Origin: Alphaproteobacteria bacterium | Lineage (GTDB): Bacteria > Pseudomonadota > Alphaproteobacteria > Micropepsales > Micropepsaceae | Length of the DNA: 64,000 nt | Reading direction: 5' to 3' | NCBI GenBank assembly: GCA_028871345.1 | Contig: JAGWNK010000014.1 | Coordinates: 24,020 to 88,019, forward strand | Shown: positions 16,622-26,512 of the stretch, one piece after another | Numbering within the stretch: position 1 is the first letter of the stretch | Layout of the letters: the number at the start of each line of letters is the position of its first letter | Made by a program: the position numbers and the translations under genes | Notes under the pieces: model-generated | Told to the model about the DNA's origin: nothing | Databases searched by the model: none | Seen by the model: the letters and a program-made list of their open reading frames with translations, nothing else

Positions 16622-17722
16622 CTATCCGGTTTGCCCGCGGTGCCTCAGCGCGTGATCGGCCAGAACCAGCGCCATCATGGCTTCGCCGATGGGCACCGCG
16701 CGGATGCCGACGCAGGGATCGTGGCGGCCCTTGGTGACGATGTCCGTCTCCTTGCCGTCGATGTCGATCGTGCGCCGGGGAGTGAGGATGGAAGAGGTGG
16801 GCTTGACCGCGAAACGCGCCACAATGGGCTGGCCGCTCGAGATGCCGCCCAGGATGCCGCCGGCATGGTTGGAGAGGAATTTCGGCTTCTTGCCGCGCCC
16901 GGCGCGCATTTCGTCGGCATTGTCTTCGCCCGTCATGGCCGCCGTCGCAAATCCGTCGCCGATCTCGACGCCCTTCACGGCGTTGATGCTCATCATTGCC
17001 GCCGCCAGGTCGGCATCGAGCTTGGCGTAGATCGGCGCGCCGAGCCCGGCGGGAATGCCTTCGGCCACGACTTCCACCACGGCCCCGACGGATGAGCCCT
17101 TCTTGCGCACGGCTTCGATGTAGTTTGTCCAGGCGGCGACGGCGCCCGCATCCGGACAGAAGAACGGATTGCGCGCCGTCTCATCCCAGTCCCAGCGCTT
17201 GCGCTCGATCGACTGCGCACCCATCTGCACCAGGGCTCCGCGCACCCGCACGGCTCCGTACAGCGACGCCAGCACCTTGCGCGCCACCGCGCCCGCCGCC
17301 ACGCGCGCCGCCGTCTCCCGCGCGCTGGCGCGGCCGGAGCCGCGATAATCGCGCACGCCGTACTTGGCGAGATAGGTGTAATCGGCATGGCCCGGCCGGA
17401 ACTTGTCGCGGATTTCGGCATAGTCCTTGGACCGCGCATCGACATTCTCGATCACCATGGCGATCGGCGTGCCGGTGGTGACCTGCTGCGCCATGCGGTC
17501 GTCCTGGAAGACGCCGGAGAGGATGCGCACGCGGTCCGGCTCTTTGCGCTGCGTGACGTATTTCGATTGCCCCGGCTTGCGGCGGTCGAGATCGGCCTGG
17601 ACATCGGCTTCGCTCAGCGGGATCCCCGGCGGGCAACCGTCGACCACGCAACCCAGCGCCGGCCCGTGGCTCTCGCCGAACGTCGTCAGCCGGAACAGAT
17701 GACCGAAAGTGTTGTGAGACAT
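16622..17722 (-). CDS. aroC: Chorismate synthase
   Basis: A 366-residue flavin-dependent lyase converting 5-enolpyruvylshikimate 3-phosphate to chorismate, the last step of the shikimate pathway. All three family signatures are visible: [19 protein letters not shown] near the N-terminus, the central [20 protein letters not shown], and [17 protein letters not shown] near the C-terminus. Length is typical. fabI lies 18 bases upstream on the same strand, so the two are probably co-transcribed. Confidence 0.97.
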   Translation of the reverse strand: MSHNTFGHLFRLTTFGESHGPALGCVVDGCPPGIPLSEADVQADLDRRKPGQSKYVTQRKEPDRVRILSGVFQDDRMAQQVTTGTPIAMVIENVDARSKDYAEIRDKFRPGHADYTYLAKYGVRDYRGSGRASARETAARVAAGAVARKVLASLYGAVRVRGALVQMGAQSIERKRWDWDETARNPFFCPDAGAVAAWTNYIEAVRKKGSSVGAVVEVVAEGIPAGLGAPIYAKLDADLAAAMMSINAVKGVEIGDGFATAAMTGEDNADEMRAGRGKKPKFLSNHAGGILGGISSGQPIVARFAVKPTSSILTPRRTIDIDGKETDIVTKGRHDPCVGIRAVPIGEAMMALVLADHALRHRGQTG

Positions 17723-17740
17723 ACGTCCCGTCCGTCGATG

Positions 17741-18562
17741 TCAGTCGCCGTTCTTGGCGATGACGATATCGGGCGCGTCCGGCGCCTTCATACCGATGGC
17801 ATGATAGCCCGAGTCGACGTGCAGGCATTCGCCGGTGACGGCCGCGCCCAGGTCCGACAACAGGAAGAGGGCGGCGTTGCCGACTTCGCCGATGGTGACC
17901 GTCCGGCGCAGCGGCGCGTTGTACTCGTTCCACTTGAGAATATAGCGGAAATCGCCGACGCCGGCCGCCGCCAGCGTCTTGATCGGCCCCGCCGAGATGG
18001 CGTTGACGCGGATCGCTTTCTTGCCGAGGTCTTCGGCCAGGTAGCGCACGCTCGCTTCCAGCGCCGCCTTGGCGACGCCCATGACGTTATAGTGCGGCAT
18101 GACCTTTTCGGCGCCGTAATAGGAGAGCGTCACCATGCTGCCGCCCTTCGTCATCAGCTTCTCGGCGCGCTGTGCCACTGCCGTGAACGAGTAGCAGGAG
18201 ATGTTCATGGTCATGGCGAAATTTTCGGGCGTGGTATCGACGTAGCGGCCCTTGAGCTGGTCCTTGTCCGAGAACGCAACGGCGTGCACCAGGAAGTCGA
18301 GGCCGCCCCAGGCCTTGCCGACGGCCTCGAACGCCGCATCCAGCGAGGCGTGGTTGGTGACGTCGCAGTCAACGATGGCCGCGGGCTTCAGCGGTTCGAC
18401 GAGCGGGATCACGCGCTTCTTGAAGGCCTCTCCTTGATAGGTGAAGGCCAGCTGTGCTCCCGCCTCATGCAGGCGTTGTGCGATGCCCCAGGCGATGGAG
18501 CGGTCGTTGGCGACGCCCATGACGAGCCCGCGCTTGCCCTTCATGAGGCCTTCAAACGCCAT
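17741..18562 (-). CDS. fabI: Enoyl-[acyl-carrier-protein] reductase (NADH)
   Basis: A 273-residue short-chain-dehydrogenase-type enzyme that reduces trans-2-enoyl-ACP, the last step of each fatty acid elongation cycle. Seen: the MGVANDRSIAWGIA dinucleotide-binding loop typical of FabI, LVHAVAFSDKDQL, the SYYGAEK tyrosine region and the YNVMGVAKAAL catalytic Tyr-x6-Lys pair. ATG 18562 follows GGAGG; upstream in-frame codons give a non-family extension. It is upstream of aroC on the same strand. Confidence 0.97.
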   Translation of the reverse strand: MAFEGLMKGKRGLVMGVANDRSIAWGIAQRLHEAGAQLAFTYQGEAFKKRVIPLVEPLKPAAIVDCDVTNHASLDAAFEAVGKAWGGLDFLVHAVAFSDKDQLKGRYVDTTPENFAMTMNISCYSFTAVAQRAEKLMTKGGSMVTLSYYGAEKVMPHYNVMGVAKAALEASVRYLAEDLGKKAIRVNAISAGPIKTLAAAGVGDFRYILKWNEYNAPLRRTVTIGEVGNAALFLLSDLGAAVTGECLHVDSGYHAIGMKAPDAPDIVIAKNGD

Positions 18563-18690
18563 TGTCGCACCTCCATCGATCCAGCCGTTCCAAATGCGCG
18601 AAAAGACAAACGAAATCAAGGAACCCACTCACAACCACAGATTGAAACCGCGGTAGATGTTTGTTAGACGTTCGTTGGGATCATTGCAGG

Positions 18691-19383
18691 ATGCGAGGCC
18701 ATCTCCGGGATCATCTCGAGCGGGTCGATCTTCGCGAACTGGGCCTGTCGCTGCTCTTCGCGGCCGTCGTGCTGTTTGTCGCGGCGATGGCGATGCTGGG
18801 TCGCAACGTGGCTGCGATGCAGGAGAGTTACGCCTCGGTGCAGCGCTCGAACACCGCGCTGCTCAAGATCGAAGAGATCAACACGCAGGTCATGGGCATC
18901 GACATGACCATCCGCGGCTATGCCCTGACCGATGATCCGGTGTTCCTGATGTATTTTTCCGATTCGCGCCGGCGCCTTCACCGCGCCCTCGACGTCCTGG
19001 ATTCGCTGATCAGGAGCGAGCCCGAGGGCCCGGCCGACATGGCCGATCTGCGCAGGCGCAGTGCGTTGCAGGAACAGGTGTTTGCCGTGCTGGCGCGGCT
19101 CGGCCCCGGGCATGCCAGAGAGATCGCGGCCGCGATCACCGACCCCGTGCAGCGGCGCAAGCGATACGAGGTGCAGCGCAAGTTGACGGCGTTGCACGAC
19201 AAGGAAGAGGCGCTGCTGGTCGAGCGCCAAGCCGCGGCCTTGCATCAGGCGTCGCGCACTTACGCGCTCGTCGCCTCGATCGGCGGCCTCGCCTTTGTCG
19301 TCGGAGCCATCGGCTTTGCCCTGACGTTGATGGGACGCCGCCAGGGCGTGCGCCACACGGGATGGGCGTCGGCACCACATTGA
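18691..19383 (+). CDS. CHASE3-like two-TM sensory-type membrane protein without output domain
   Basis: A 230-residue protein with a membrane segment near residues 17-37, a helical periplasmic region of about 150 residues, and a second membrane segment near residues 192-214. The periplasmic part resembles CHASE3 or four-helix-bundle sensor domains of kinases and chemoreceptors (ALLKIEEINTQVMGIDMTIRGYALTDDP is the usual start). No kinase, cyclase or HAMP domain follows, which is unusual. ATG 18691 was preferred to TTG 18661. It converges with the DnaJ-like gene 15 bases away. Function unknown. Confidence 0.75.
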   Translation: MRGHLRDHLERVDLRELGLSLLFAAVVLFVAAMAMLGRNVAAMQESYASVQRSNTALLKIEEINTQVMGIDMTIRGYALTDDPVFLMYFSDSRRRLHRALDVLDSLIRSEPEGPADMADLRRRSALQEQVFAVLARLGPGHAREIAAAITDPVQRRKRYEVQRKLTALHDKEEALLVERQAAALHQASRTYALVASIGGLAFVVGAIGFALTLMGRRQGVRHTGWASAPH

Positions 19384-19398
19384 AGGCAGGCGAACGGC

Positions 19399-20352
19399 TC
19401 AGCCGAGCTTGGTGCGCGGATCGTAGGCCGCGGGCCATTCTTGCGCGAACTTGCGCAACTCCGCGTCGGGCTGGTCGGGCAGGGTGACGACGACGCGGGC
19501 ATAGAGATCGCCCGCCGGCTCGCCGGCGTGCGCCGGCATGCCTTTGCCCTTGAGGCGCAGCACGGTTCCGGAATTGGATCCCGGCGGCACGCTGAGCGAA
19601 ACGGTACCCGACAGCGTCCGCACCGGCACCTTGGCGCCGAGCACCGCTTCCTTGAGCGTCACTGGCAGGTCGACCTTCACGTCGCGTCCGTCGCGCGCGA
19701 AATAGGGATGCGGCGCCACCGTGACTTGGATCATCACGTCGCCTGGCGGGCCGCCGGCGCGGCCGGCGCCGCCGCGGCCTTTGAGGCGTATCTGTTGTCC
19801 GTCCTTGAGGCCCGGCGGAATCTTCACGTCGATCTGTTCGCCGTTGGGCAGCACCACGCGTCGCGTGCCGCCCGAGGCAGCCTCTTCGAAGCTGACCATG
19901 GTCTGGATGACGAAGTCCTGTCCCTGCGCGGGTTGCGCCCGGCCGCGGCCGCGGCCGCCCAAGCCGCCGAGCAGATCGGCAAACAGGTCTTCGGGGCGGA
20001 AGCCTTCGGCTTGTGCCGCGTGCGGACCACCCTGGTTGGTCCAGGTGAAATGGAAATCGCCCGGGCCGGACCCACGCTGCCCGAACGGCCCGCCCTCGAA
20101 TCCGTGGGCGCGCGGATCGAAGCCGCGCGGATTGCCGCCCGCGTCGATCTGGCCGGCGTCGAACTTGGCGCGCTTGTCCTTGTCACCCAGGATGTCGTAG
20201 GCCGCGCTGATCTCCTGAAAGCGCTTCTGCGCCGCCTTGTCGCCACCCTTCGTGTCCGGGTGATGCTTCTTGGCGAGCGACCGGAACGCCTTCTTGATCT
20301 CTGCCTCGCCGGCGTTCTTGGAGACGCCCAGAACCTCATACGGATCGCGCAT
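19399..20352 (-). CDS. DnaJ-family co-chaperone (CbpA-like, no zinc finger)
   Basis: A 317-residue Hsp40 protein. It has an N-terminal J domain with the HPD motif (KKHHPDTKGG) that stimulates DnaK ATPase, a Gly/Arg/Phe-rich linker (about residues 70-140) and two C-terminal substrate-binding beta domains beginning near VIQTMVSFEEAASG. The CxxCxGxG zinc-finger repeats of true DnaJ are absent, placing it with CbpA/DnaJ2. Start is ATG 20352. Confidence 0.93.
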   Translation of the reverse strand: MRDPYEVLGVSKNAGEAEIKKAFRSLAKKHHPDTKGGDKAAQKRFQEISAAYDILGDKDKRAKFDAGQIDAGGNPRGFDPRAHGFEGGPFGQRGSGPGDFHFTWTNQGGPHAAQAEGFRPEDLFADLLGGLGGRGRGRAQPAQGQDFVIQTMVSFEEAASGGTRRVVLPNGEQIDVKIPPGLKDGQQIRLKGRGGAGRAGGPPGDVMIQVTVAPHPYFARDGRDVKVDLPVTLKEAVLGAKVPVRTLSGTVSLSVPPGSNSGTVLRLKGKGMPAHAGEPAGDLYARVVVTLPDQPDAELRKFAQEWPAAYDPRTKLG

Positions 20353-20416
20353 TCCTCACTCCTGCCGCCGGATTCGCGGGCGGCGACCAGTATATAGGTA
20401 TCCGTTGTGTCTGCCG

Positions 20417-20995
20417 TTAATGCCCCGCAGCGGTTGGCGGGGCCGGCGCGGCGCTCGGTCCCAGCGCGTCCAGCCTGGCTTTCGCCTCGTCCACGCCGCC
20501 CGCCGCCGCCGCCTCGTAAAGCTTCCGTGCGGCATTGAGGTCCTGCGGGATCACGGTTCCCTGCTCGTAGAGTTGGCCGAGCTCGAACTGGGCCATGGGG
20601 TGTCCCTGCTGGGCTGCCAGGATGAGCCAGGGCAGGGCGGCCTTGGGGTTGGGCGGTCCCGCCTCGCCTTTTATCAGCATGTCGGCCAGATCGGCCTGGG
20701 CGGTGAACAACCCGGCCTCCGCGGCGCGTTGCATCATCGCCTGCGCGGCCTTGGGGTCCTTGGCGACGCCCTTGCCCGTGCGCAACATGACCGCCACATT
20801 GCGCATCGCACCCAGATCGACGTCGTCGATCGTGACCCAGGTCTTATACGCGGTCGGGTAATCCCCGGCGTCATAGGCCTTGAGGCCGGCGTTGAAGGTC
20901 GCCTTCATGTCGGCCGGCGAGGTTTCCGGCCCGCTGGCACAGGCGGCCAAGAGGCTACCGGCAAGGATGGCAAAGGCAGGTCGGCGCGCGCGCAT
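20417..20995 (-). CDS. Sel1-repeat lipoprotein
   Basis: A 192-residue protein with a lipoprotein signal peptide (lipobox SLLAAC, Cys19) and tandem Sel1-type TPR repeats: MLRTGKGVAKDPKAAQAMMQRAAEAG, then ADMLIKGEAGPPNPKAALPWLILAAQQG, then LGQLYEQGTVIPQDLNAARKLYEAAAAGG. Sel1 proteins generally scaffold protein complexes; this one would be tethered to a membrane by its lipid. The C-terminus is Ala/Pro-rich. It is divergent from pdxH. Confidence 0.88.
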   Translation of the reverse strand: MRARRPAFAILAGSLLAACASGPETSPADMKATFNAGLKAYDAGDYPTAYKTWVTIDDVDLGAMRNVAVMLRTGKGVAKDPKAAQAMMQRAAEAGLFTAQADLADMLIKGEAGPPNPKAALPWLILAAQQGHPMAQFELGQLYEQGTVIPQDLNAARKLYEAAAAGGVDEAKARLDALGPSAAPAPPTAAGH

Positions 20996-21056
20996 GCGCC
21001 GGCAGGCTAGCAGACCACAGCTTCCTTAGGCAAAACGAAGATGTTATGCCCGCCCC

Positions 21057-21683
21057 ATGAGCGACATCGGCGGCCCCATCGACGACGGCGGAATCACGGT
21101 AGAAGGCGATCCCATCGATCTTTTTACCGCCTGGATGGCGCAGGCCGAGAAGACCGAGCCTAACGAAGCCAACGCCATGGCGGTCGCCACGGCGGATGCG
21201 GCCGGCCGGCCGAATATCCGCATGGTGCTGCTCAAGTCGCACGACCAGCGCGGCTTCGTCTTCTACACCAACACCGAGAGCGCCAAGGGCCGGGAGCTCG
21301 CCGCCAACCCGCACGCCGCGCTCAATTTCCACTGGAAGACCGTCCGCAGGCAGGTGCGCGTGCGCGGTCCCGTGGTACCCGTCGGCGAGGCGGAGGCCGA
21401 CGCCTATTTCGCCTCGCGCGCCAAGGACAGCCAGATCGGCGCCTGGGCCTCGGCGCAGTCCCGCGCCATGGAGGGCCGCTGGGTGTTCGAGAAGGAGATC
21501 GCGAAATACGCGGTCAAATACGCGCTCGCCAGGGTGCCGCGGCCTCCGCATTGGTCGGGGTACCGCGTGCAGCCGCTCGAAATCGAGTTTTGGCGCGACC
21601 GGCCATTCCGCCTGCACGACCGTCTCGTCTACCGACGCGACAGCCTGGACAAGCCCTGGCGAACGGAGCGCCTCTATCCTTGA
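21057..21683 (+). CDS. pdxH: Pyridoxine/pyridoxamine 5'-phosphate oxidase
   Basis: A 208-residue FMN enzyme that oxidises pyridoxine or pyridoxamine 5'-phosphate to pyridoxal 5'-phosphate. Seen: [22 protein letters not shown] at the start of the barrel, the FMN-binding region around [28 protein letters not shown], and the C-terminal signature [16 protein letters not shown]...RLHDR. Length is normal. The stop overlaps the TTG start of the downstream cation efflux gene, suggesting translational coupling. Confidence 0.96.
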   Translation: MSDIGGPIDDGGITVEGDPIDLFTAWMAQAEKTEPNEANAMAVATADAAGRPNIRMVLLKSHDQRGFVFYTNTESAKGRELAANPHAALNFHWKTVRRQVRVRGPVVPVGEAEADAYFASRAKDSQIGAWASAQSRAMEGRWVFEKEIAKYAVKYALARVPRPPHWSGYRVQPLEIEFWRDRPFRLHDRLVYRRDSLDKPWRTERLYP

Positions 21684-22606
21684 CACCCACGTCGCAGTTC
21701 GACCGGGACGTTGCCGGGCATGGTGTCTTGATGCGGCGGGTCGCGGTCGCCGCGGTGTCGACCGCTGCGGGTCTTGCGCTGCTCAAGGCCATCGCGTTCA
21801 TCCTTACCAATTCGATGGCGGTCATGGCGTCCCTCGCCGACTCCGGGCTGGACGTCTTCGCATCGTTCATCAACCTCTTGGCGGTCCGCGCGGCGCTGAC
21901 GCCCGCCGACCATGAACACCGTTTCGGGCACGGCAAGGCCGAGCCGCTCGCGGGCCTGGCGCAAAGCGCCTTCATCGCGGGTTCCGCCACCTTCCTGGTG
22001 ATCGAGTCCATCGAGCGCATCATAACGCCGCGGCCGGTCGAGCATGGCGCGATCGGGCTTTGGGTGATGGCAATCTCGATCGTGGCGACGATCGTTCTTG
22101 TCACCGCCCAGCAGGTCGTGGTGCAGCGCACCGGCTCGATCGCCATCGGCGCCGACCGCATGCACTACGTCAGCGACGTCCTGGTCAATCTGGGCGTCAT
22201 TTTCGGCATCGTGATGGCGACCGAGTTCGGGATCACGATCGCCGACCCGCTGGTGGGACTGCTCGTCGCGGTCGTCCTGGCGATCGGCGTCGTTCACGTC
22301 TTCCGCCAGAGCTACGACCAGTTGATGGACCACGAATTGCCCGATGCGGACCGTGAGCGCATCAAGAACATCATTCTGACCCACGCCGGCGTTTTCGACA
22401 TGCATGATTTGCGCACGCGCGCCGCGGGCCTGCGTTCGTTCATCCAGTTCCATATCGAGCTTGATCCCGCCCTCAGCCTCTACGCCGCGCACGCCTTGAG
22501 CGATGCCGTCGAGGCCGACATCCGCAAGGAGTACCCGTCGGCCGAGATCATCATCCACCAGGATCCGGAAGGCTTCGAGGCCCCGGAAGACCTGGCCAAG
22601 TCATGA
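21680..22606 (+). CDS. Cation diffusion facilitator (FieF-like metal/proton antiporter)
   Basis: A 308-residue inner-membrane transporter that exports divalent metals such as Zn, Fe, Cd or Co in exchange for protons. Six membrane helices are visible. The metal site in TM2 is [12 protein letters not shown] (D-x3-D) and that in TM5 is [11 protein letters not shown] (H-x3-D), followed by a cytoplasmic C-terminal domain with HDLRTRAAG and FHIELDP. TTG 21680 overlaps the pdxH stop and follows GGAGCG at 21665-21670; ATG 21731 is a shorter alternative that trims the usual N-terminal tail. Metal specificity is not decidable. Confidence 0.9.
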   Translation: MTPTSQFDRDVAGHGVLMRRVAVAAVSTAAGLALLKAIAFILTNSMAVMASLADSGLDVFASFINLLAVRAALTPADHEHRFGHGKAEPLAGLAQSAFIAGSATFLVIESIERIITPRPVEHGAIGLWVMAISIVATIVLVTAQQVVVQRTGSIAIGADRMHYVSDVLVNLGVIFGIVMATEFGITIADPLVGLLVAVVLAIGVVHVFRQSYDQLMDHELPDADRERIKNIILTHAGVFDMHDLRTRAAGLRSFIQFHIELDPALSLYAAHALSDAVEADIRKEYPSAEIIIHQDPEGFEAPEDLAKS

Positions 22607-22642
22607 CAAGCCCTGACGATCCGCTCGTGGTGAGCGGAGGTC

Positions 22643-23032
22643 CTACGCCTTCACCCCCGAAACGCACCGCTCGTCGGGGTAGCCGGGCGGGACCGTGCTC
22701 TTCAACCAGCAGTGCGCACCTTTGCCCTGGACGCCGGCCTGCACCATCGTGAAAGCGCGGCATTTGCTGTCGTCGGCGCACGCCTTTTGGCAGACCTCCA
22801 AGCCCTCGTTCGCCGCCATCTCGAAATCGCGGTAGTCTGAGGCATGGCGGTTGAAGCCTCTTTCGAGACGGAAGGCGGCGGCTGCCTGCGGCTTCGAAAC
22901 GCTCGCCTGGTGCGAAATCGAACCGCCAAGGCTGGTACCATCGAACATGGCGGGATTCTGTTTGCGGATGACGACGAATACGCCCGCGCCGATCAGCAGA
23001 AGGATCAGGACGATGATGGAAAACTGCTTCAT
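22643..23032 (-). CDS. Membrane-anchored PAN/Apple-domain protein
   Basis: A 129-residue protein with an N-terminal membrane segment (residues 4-22) and a C-terminal domain with the PAN/Apple cysteine pattern: VCQKACADDSKCRAFTMV, then AHCWLKS, then DERCVSGVK. Such domains bind proteins or carbohydrates; in bacteria their roles are mostly unknown. The domain would face the periplasm. It is divergently placed relative to uxuA and converges with the cation efflux gene. Confidence 0.8.
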   Translation of the reverse strand: MKQFSIIVLILLLIGAGVFVVIRKQNPAMFDGTSLGGSISHQASVSKPQAAAAFRLERGFNRHASDYRDFEMAANEGLEVCQKACADDSKCRAFTMVQAGVQGKGAHCWLKSTVPPGYPDERCVSGVKA

Positions 23033-23159
23033 GGTTCTACCCTCAAAGTCTGCGCGAGCATGATCCCCGCGCCGACAGCCCTCAATTCTGAAAAACAGCG
23101 CGCCCTTGAGAAGTAGCCGCGGACACGATTAGCTGGTCCCCCCGGCTTGGGAGATGCCC

Positions 23160-24236
23160 ATGAAAATGACATTCCGCTGGTACGGCGACAGCGACCCGGT
23201 GCCGCTTGGGTACATCCGCCAGATTCCAGGTCTGTACGGCATCGTCTCGGCGGTCTACGACGTGCCGGTCGGCGAGGTTTGGCCTCCCGCCGCGATCCGC
23301 GCCTTGAAGGACAAGATCGAGTCGCAGGGCCTGAAGTTCGAGGTCGTCGAGTCCGTGCCGGTGCACGAGGACATCAAGCTCGGCCGCGCCACGCGCGATG
23401 CCCTGGTCGCCAATTTCTGCGAGACCCTCGGCAACCTCGGCGACTGCGGCCTGAAGGTCGTCTGCTACAACTTCATGCCGGTGTTCGACTGGACGCGCAC
23501 CATCCTGTCGCTGAAGCTCGACGACGGCTCCTCCACGCTCGCCTTCGATGCCGAAGAGGTGTCGAAGATCGATCCGCAACGGGGCATCAACCTGCCGGGC
23601 TGGGACGCAAGCTACAAGCCTGAGGAACTGAAGGTGCTCTTGGCCGAGTATCGGGAGATCGGCGAGGCCCAGCTCTGGCAGAATCTGGAATATTTCCTGA
23701 GGCGCGTCGTGCCGGCGGCGGAAGAGGCCGGCATCAAGCTCGCCATCCATCCCGACGATCCGCCGCGCCCGATCTTCGGCCTGCCGCGGATCGTCAAGAA
23801 CGCCGAAGATATCCGCCGCCTGCTCGCGATCGTGGACCGACCCGCCAACGGGCTGACCCTGTGCGCGGGTTCGCTGGGCGCCGACCTGCACAACAACATC
23901 GTGGCCATGGTGCGCGAGTTCTCGGGCCGCGGCCGCGTCCACTTCGCCCATATCCGCAACGTGAAGGTCGACGAGAAGGGCAATTTCTTCGAGACGGCGC
24001 ACAAGTCGGAGTGCGGTTCGCTCGACATCGGCGCCATCGTCAAGGCCTATTACGACACCGATTACGAAGGTTACGTGCGCAGCGATCACGGCCGCATGAT
24101 CTGGGGCGAGAGCGGCAGGCCCGGCTACGGCCTCTACGACCGGGCGCTGGGTGCCGTGTACATCAACGGGCTGTGGGAAGGCATCTCGAAGGGCGAGGGC
24201 CGCTCCACGGGCCTGGCGGCGCGGGCCGCGCACTGA
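23160..24236 (+). CDS. uxuA: Mannonate dehydratase
   Basis: A 358-residue TIM-barrel enzyme dehydrating D-mannonate to 2-keto-3-deoxygluconate in glucuronate catabolism. The family N-terminus ([20 protein letters not shown]), metal-ligand segments ([28 protein letters not shown]) and the C-terminal [13 protein letters not shown] are all seen. Of three closely spaced in-frame ATGs (23154, 23160, 23166), 23160 has GGGAG at 23149-23153 at good spacing. No other hexuronate gene (uxaC, uxuB, kdgK, exuT) is nearby, so the pathway is split across the genome. Confidence 0.94.
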   Translation: MKMTFRWYGDSDPVPLGYIRQIPGLYGIVSAVYDVPVGEVWPPAAIRALKDKIESQGLKFEVVESVPVHEDIKLGRATRDALVANFCETLGNLGDCGLKVVCYNFMPVFDWTRTILSLKLDDGSSTLAFDAEEVSKIDPQRGINLPGWDASYKPEELKVLLAEYREIGEAQLWQNLEYFLRRVVPAAEEAGIKLAIHPDDPPRPIFGLPRIVKNAEDIRRLLAIVDRPANGLTLCAGSLGADLHNNIVAMVREFSGRGRVHFAHIRNVKVDEKGNFFETAHKSECGSLDIGAIVKAYYDTDYEGYVRSDHGRMIWGESGRPGYGLYDRALGAVYINGLWEGISKGEGRSTGLAARAAH

Positions 24237-24281
24237 CGCCTGTGCTCGCGAACCCTGCCGGCTCAAAGGCAGGCCCGGACA

Positions 24282-24647
24282 TCACGGCCGGCGTCTTGGC
24301 CCGAACATGCGCTTCGGCCGCCGGCGCCGCAGCGTGATCCATCCCAGCATGCCCAGCACTCCCGCGAACAGCGCCAGCGTGCCTGGCTCCGGAAGGTCGA
24401 TGTTCTCGGCCGTTTCGTTGGTGTTGGCGAAGTTGCTCGCCGGCATCCCGCCGCTTGATGAGCCGGACGGCCCGTTCGACGCCACGCGGTGCAGCATGGT
24501 CGGTCCGGCGGGATTGGCGGTGTCTTGCGCGCGGATCGAAATTGCCGCCACGGGAAGGGTTGCCGCGTTCGTAGTGCCTACAATTGTCAGGCAGGCCAGG
24601 ATTGTGCACGCGCCCGTCAGGGCCGCTCGGAAGGCGGTGGTTTGCAG
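24282..24647 (-). CDS. PEP-CTERM sorting-domain protein, apparent CTG start
   Basis: A 121-residue exported protein ending in the PEP-CTERM signal: LPEPGTLALFAGVLGMLG then a hydrophobic stretch and RRRRPKR. Proteins with this tail are cut and anchored by exosortase. No ATG, GTG or TTG gives the N-terminal signal peptide. CTG at 24647-24645 does (QTTAFRAALTGACTILACL..., cleavage near TNAA), and it lies 5 bases after a strong GGAGGGG SD. The nearest conventional start, GTG 24551, would remove the whole signal peptide. The 60-residue middle is Ser/Gly/Asn-rich with no known domain. No exosortase gene is in the window. Confidence 0.75.
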   Translation of the reverse strand: MQTTAFRAALTGACTILACLTIVGTTNAATLPVAAISIRAQDTANPAGPTMLHRVASNGPSGSSSGGMPASNFANTNETAENIDLPEPGTLALFAGVLGMLGWITLRRRRPKRMFGPRRRP

Positions 24648-24822
24648 GGGAACCCCTCCGTAGTTTGAGCAATGGCTGTTTCGCCCGAGTCCACGCTCAT
24701 CGCGAGTGACAAAAGTTGGTCCCCTCGTTCATGTGAGCGCAGCATACAAGGCGCCGGACTTCGTGCCCGTCCCATGCAGGCACAGGGCAAGTGCGCTGAG
24801 GCAGCGAGGGAGAATCCGAGGC

Positions 24823-26370
24823 CTATGACTTCGCCGCGCAATTGGCTGCGATGAAGGCGCCCATCGGCGGCATCGCTTCCGCCGCGCGGCGGATGGCGGA
24901 GCGCCGTTCCGCCATGCCGCGCTTCAGCAGTTCGGGATCGATGGCGTCGACCAGCGGGTCGTAACGCCGCGGCATGATCTCCTGGCCGAGCAGGATGGCA
25001 AGCCAGGCCACCTCGCCGAATGTCTCGCCGTGGGCGAGCGCCACGCGCCCGGCGTGCTCGAACAGCTCGATCTTGTGCGCCAGGCTGTCGGGAATGCGGA
25101 TGGCGCTGCAGTGGCGCCAGAACGCCGTGTCGTCGCGGCGCGTGGCGGAGTAGTGCAGGATCAGGAAATCGCGCACCCGCTCGTATTCGGTGGCCGTCAG
25201 GGCGTTGTATTCCGCGGCGATCACCGGGTCGAAGCTGGCATCCGGGAAGAAGTCGATGAAGCGGGCGATGCCGGTCTGGATCAGCAGGATGCTGGTGGCT
25301 TCCAGCGGTTCCATGAAGCCGGCCGCCAGCCCCAGCGCCAGGCAGTTCTTGGCCCATGTCGCCTTGCGCCGTCCCGTGGTGAAGCGCAGCAGGCGAGGCG
25401 AGCCCAAAGGCTTGGCGTCGAGATTGGCGAGCAGGGTTGCCGCCGCTTCCTCGTCGTCGGCGAAGGCGCTGCAATAGACGTAGCCGTTGCCGGTGCGGTG
25501 CTGAAGCGGGATGCGCCATTGCCAGCCGGCGTCGCGCGCCAGCGCGCGGGTGCAGGGTTCCAGCGGCTCGACGCGCTCGCAGGCCACTGCCGCGGCGCGG
25601 TCGCAGGGCAGCCAGTGCGTCCAGTCCTCGTAGCCGGTCTTCAGCGCCTGTTCGATGAGAAGGCCGCGGAATCCCGAGCAGTCGATGAAGAAGTCGGCGT
25701 CAAGCCGCTCGCCGCCTTCCAGCACCACCGCCTCGATGAAGCCGTCTTCGCCGTCGAGCGCCACATCGACGATGCGCCCTTCGCGCCGCTTGACGCCAAG
25801 CTTCTCGGCGAAGGTGCGCAGGAAGCGCGCATACAGCGTGGAGTCGAAATGGTAGGCGTAGTCGCAGAACGAGGCCTCCTGCCGCGGCACGGCGGGCGAG
25901 AAGCGGGCGAGCCGCGCCGCCGTTGCGGGAAACGACCAGGCGTCGAACGGCGCCGTTTCGCCTAAGCGGCGCAGCTTCAGCCAGTGGTGATGCGACGAGA
26001 CGCCGTCGATCGGCGGGCCGTAGTCGCCGAAGCCGTTGAAGTGCAAATTGCCGAGGCTGCCCCAGTCGCGGAATTCGATGCCGAGCTTGAAGGTGGCCTG
26101 GGTGGCGCGCACGAACTCGCGCTCGTCGAGGCCGAGACGGCCGTTGAAGACGCGGGCGAAGGGCACGGTGCCTTCGCCGACGCCGACCGTGCCGATCTCC
26201 TCGGACTCGATCAGGGTGATGGCGGGGCCGCGCGGCCCCAATCGGCGCGCCAGCGCCGCCGCCGCCACCCAGCCCGCGGTGCCGCCGCCGACGATCAGGA
26301 TCGAGCCGATGCGCCCGGCGCTGTTGCTGTTGGCACCCCTGGCGTTGCTGTTGGCGTGCTCGATTGTCAT
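24823..26370 (-). CDS. Flavin-dependent tryptophan-halogenase-family protein
   Basis: A 515-residue FADH2-dependent enzyme related to PrnA/RebH. Seen: the FAD-binding GGGTAGW (residues 28-34), GVGEGTVP, the catalytic lysine in ATFKLGIEF (Lys95), the halogenase signature WQWRIPLQHRTG (pattern W-x-W-x-I-P) and GFMEPLEATSI, which carries the glutamate equivalent to that of PrnA. ATG 26370 follows a G-rich SD. Alphaproteobacteria often carry such genes beside TonB receptor genes, and their substrates are mostly unknown. There is no flavin reductase nearby and the receptors are 14 kb away, so the substrate is open. Confidence 0.9.
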   Translation of the reverse strand: MTIEHANSNARGANSNSAGRIGSILIVGGGTAGWVAAAALARRLGPRGPAITLIESEEIGTVGVGEGTVPFARVFNGRLGLDEREFVRATQATFKLGIEFRDWGSLGNLHFNGFGDYGPPIDGVSSHHHWLKLRRLGETAPFDAWSFPATAARLARFSPAVPRQEASFCDYAYHFDSTLYARFLRTFAEKLGVKRREGRIVDVALDGEDGFIEAVVLEGGERLDADFFIDCSGFRGLLIEQALKTGYEDWTHWLPCDRAAAVACERVEPLEPCTRALARDAGWQWRIPLQHRTGNGYVYCSAFADDEEAAATLLANLDAKPLGSPRLLRFTTGRRKATWAKNCLALGLAAGFMEPLEATSILLIQTGIARFIDFFPDASFDPVIAAEYNALTATEYERVRDFLILHYSATRRDDTAFWRHCSAIRIPDSLAHKIELFEHAGRVALAHGETFGEVAWLAILLGQEIMPRRYDPLVDAIDPELLKRGMAERRSAIRRAAEAMPPMGAFIAANCAAKS

Positions 26371-26512
26371 CACCGCCCCCGGCGCGGCCGCATCTTCGCG
26401 AGAGCCTAACCGATTAAATAATCACGTGAAATACTTCTTTCTGATCCTCGGCCGCCCGCCGGCCGCTTCACCTTGAGGAGGCTTTCCCGCTTGGCGAAAC
26501 CGTCCGCCGGGC

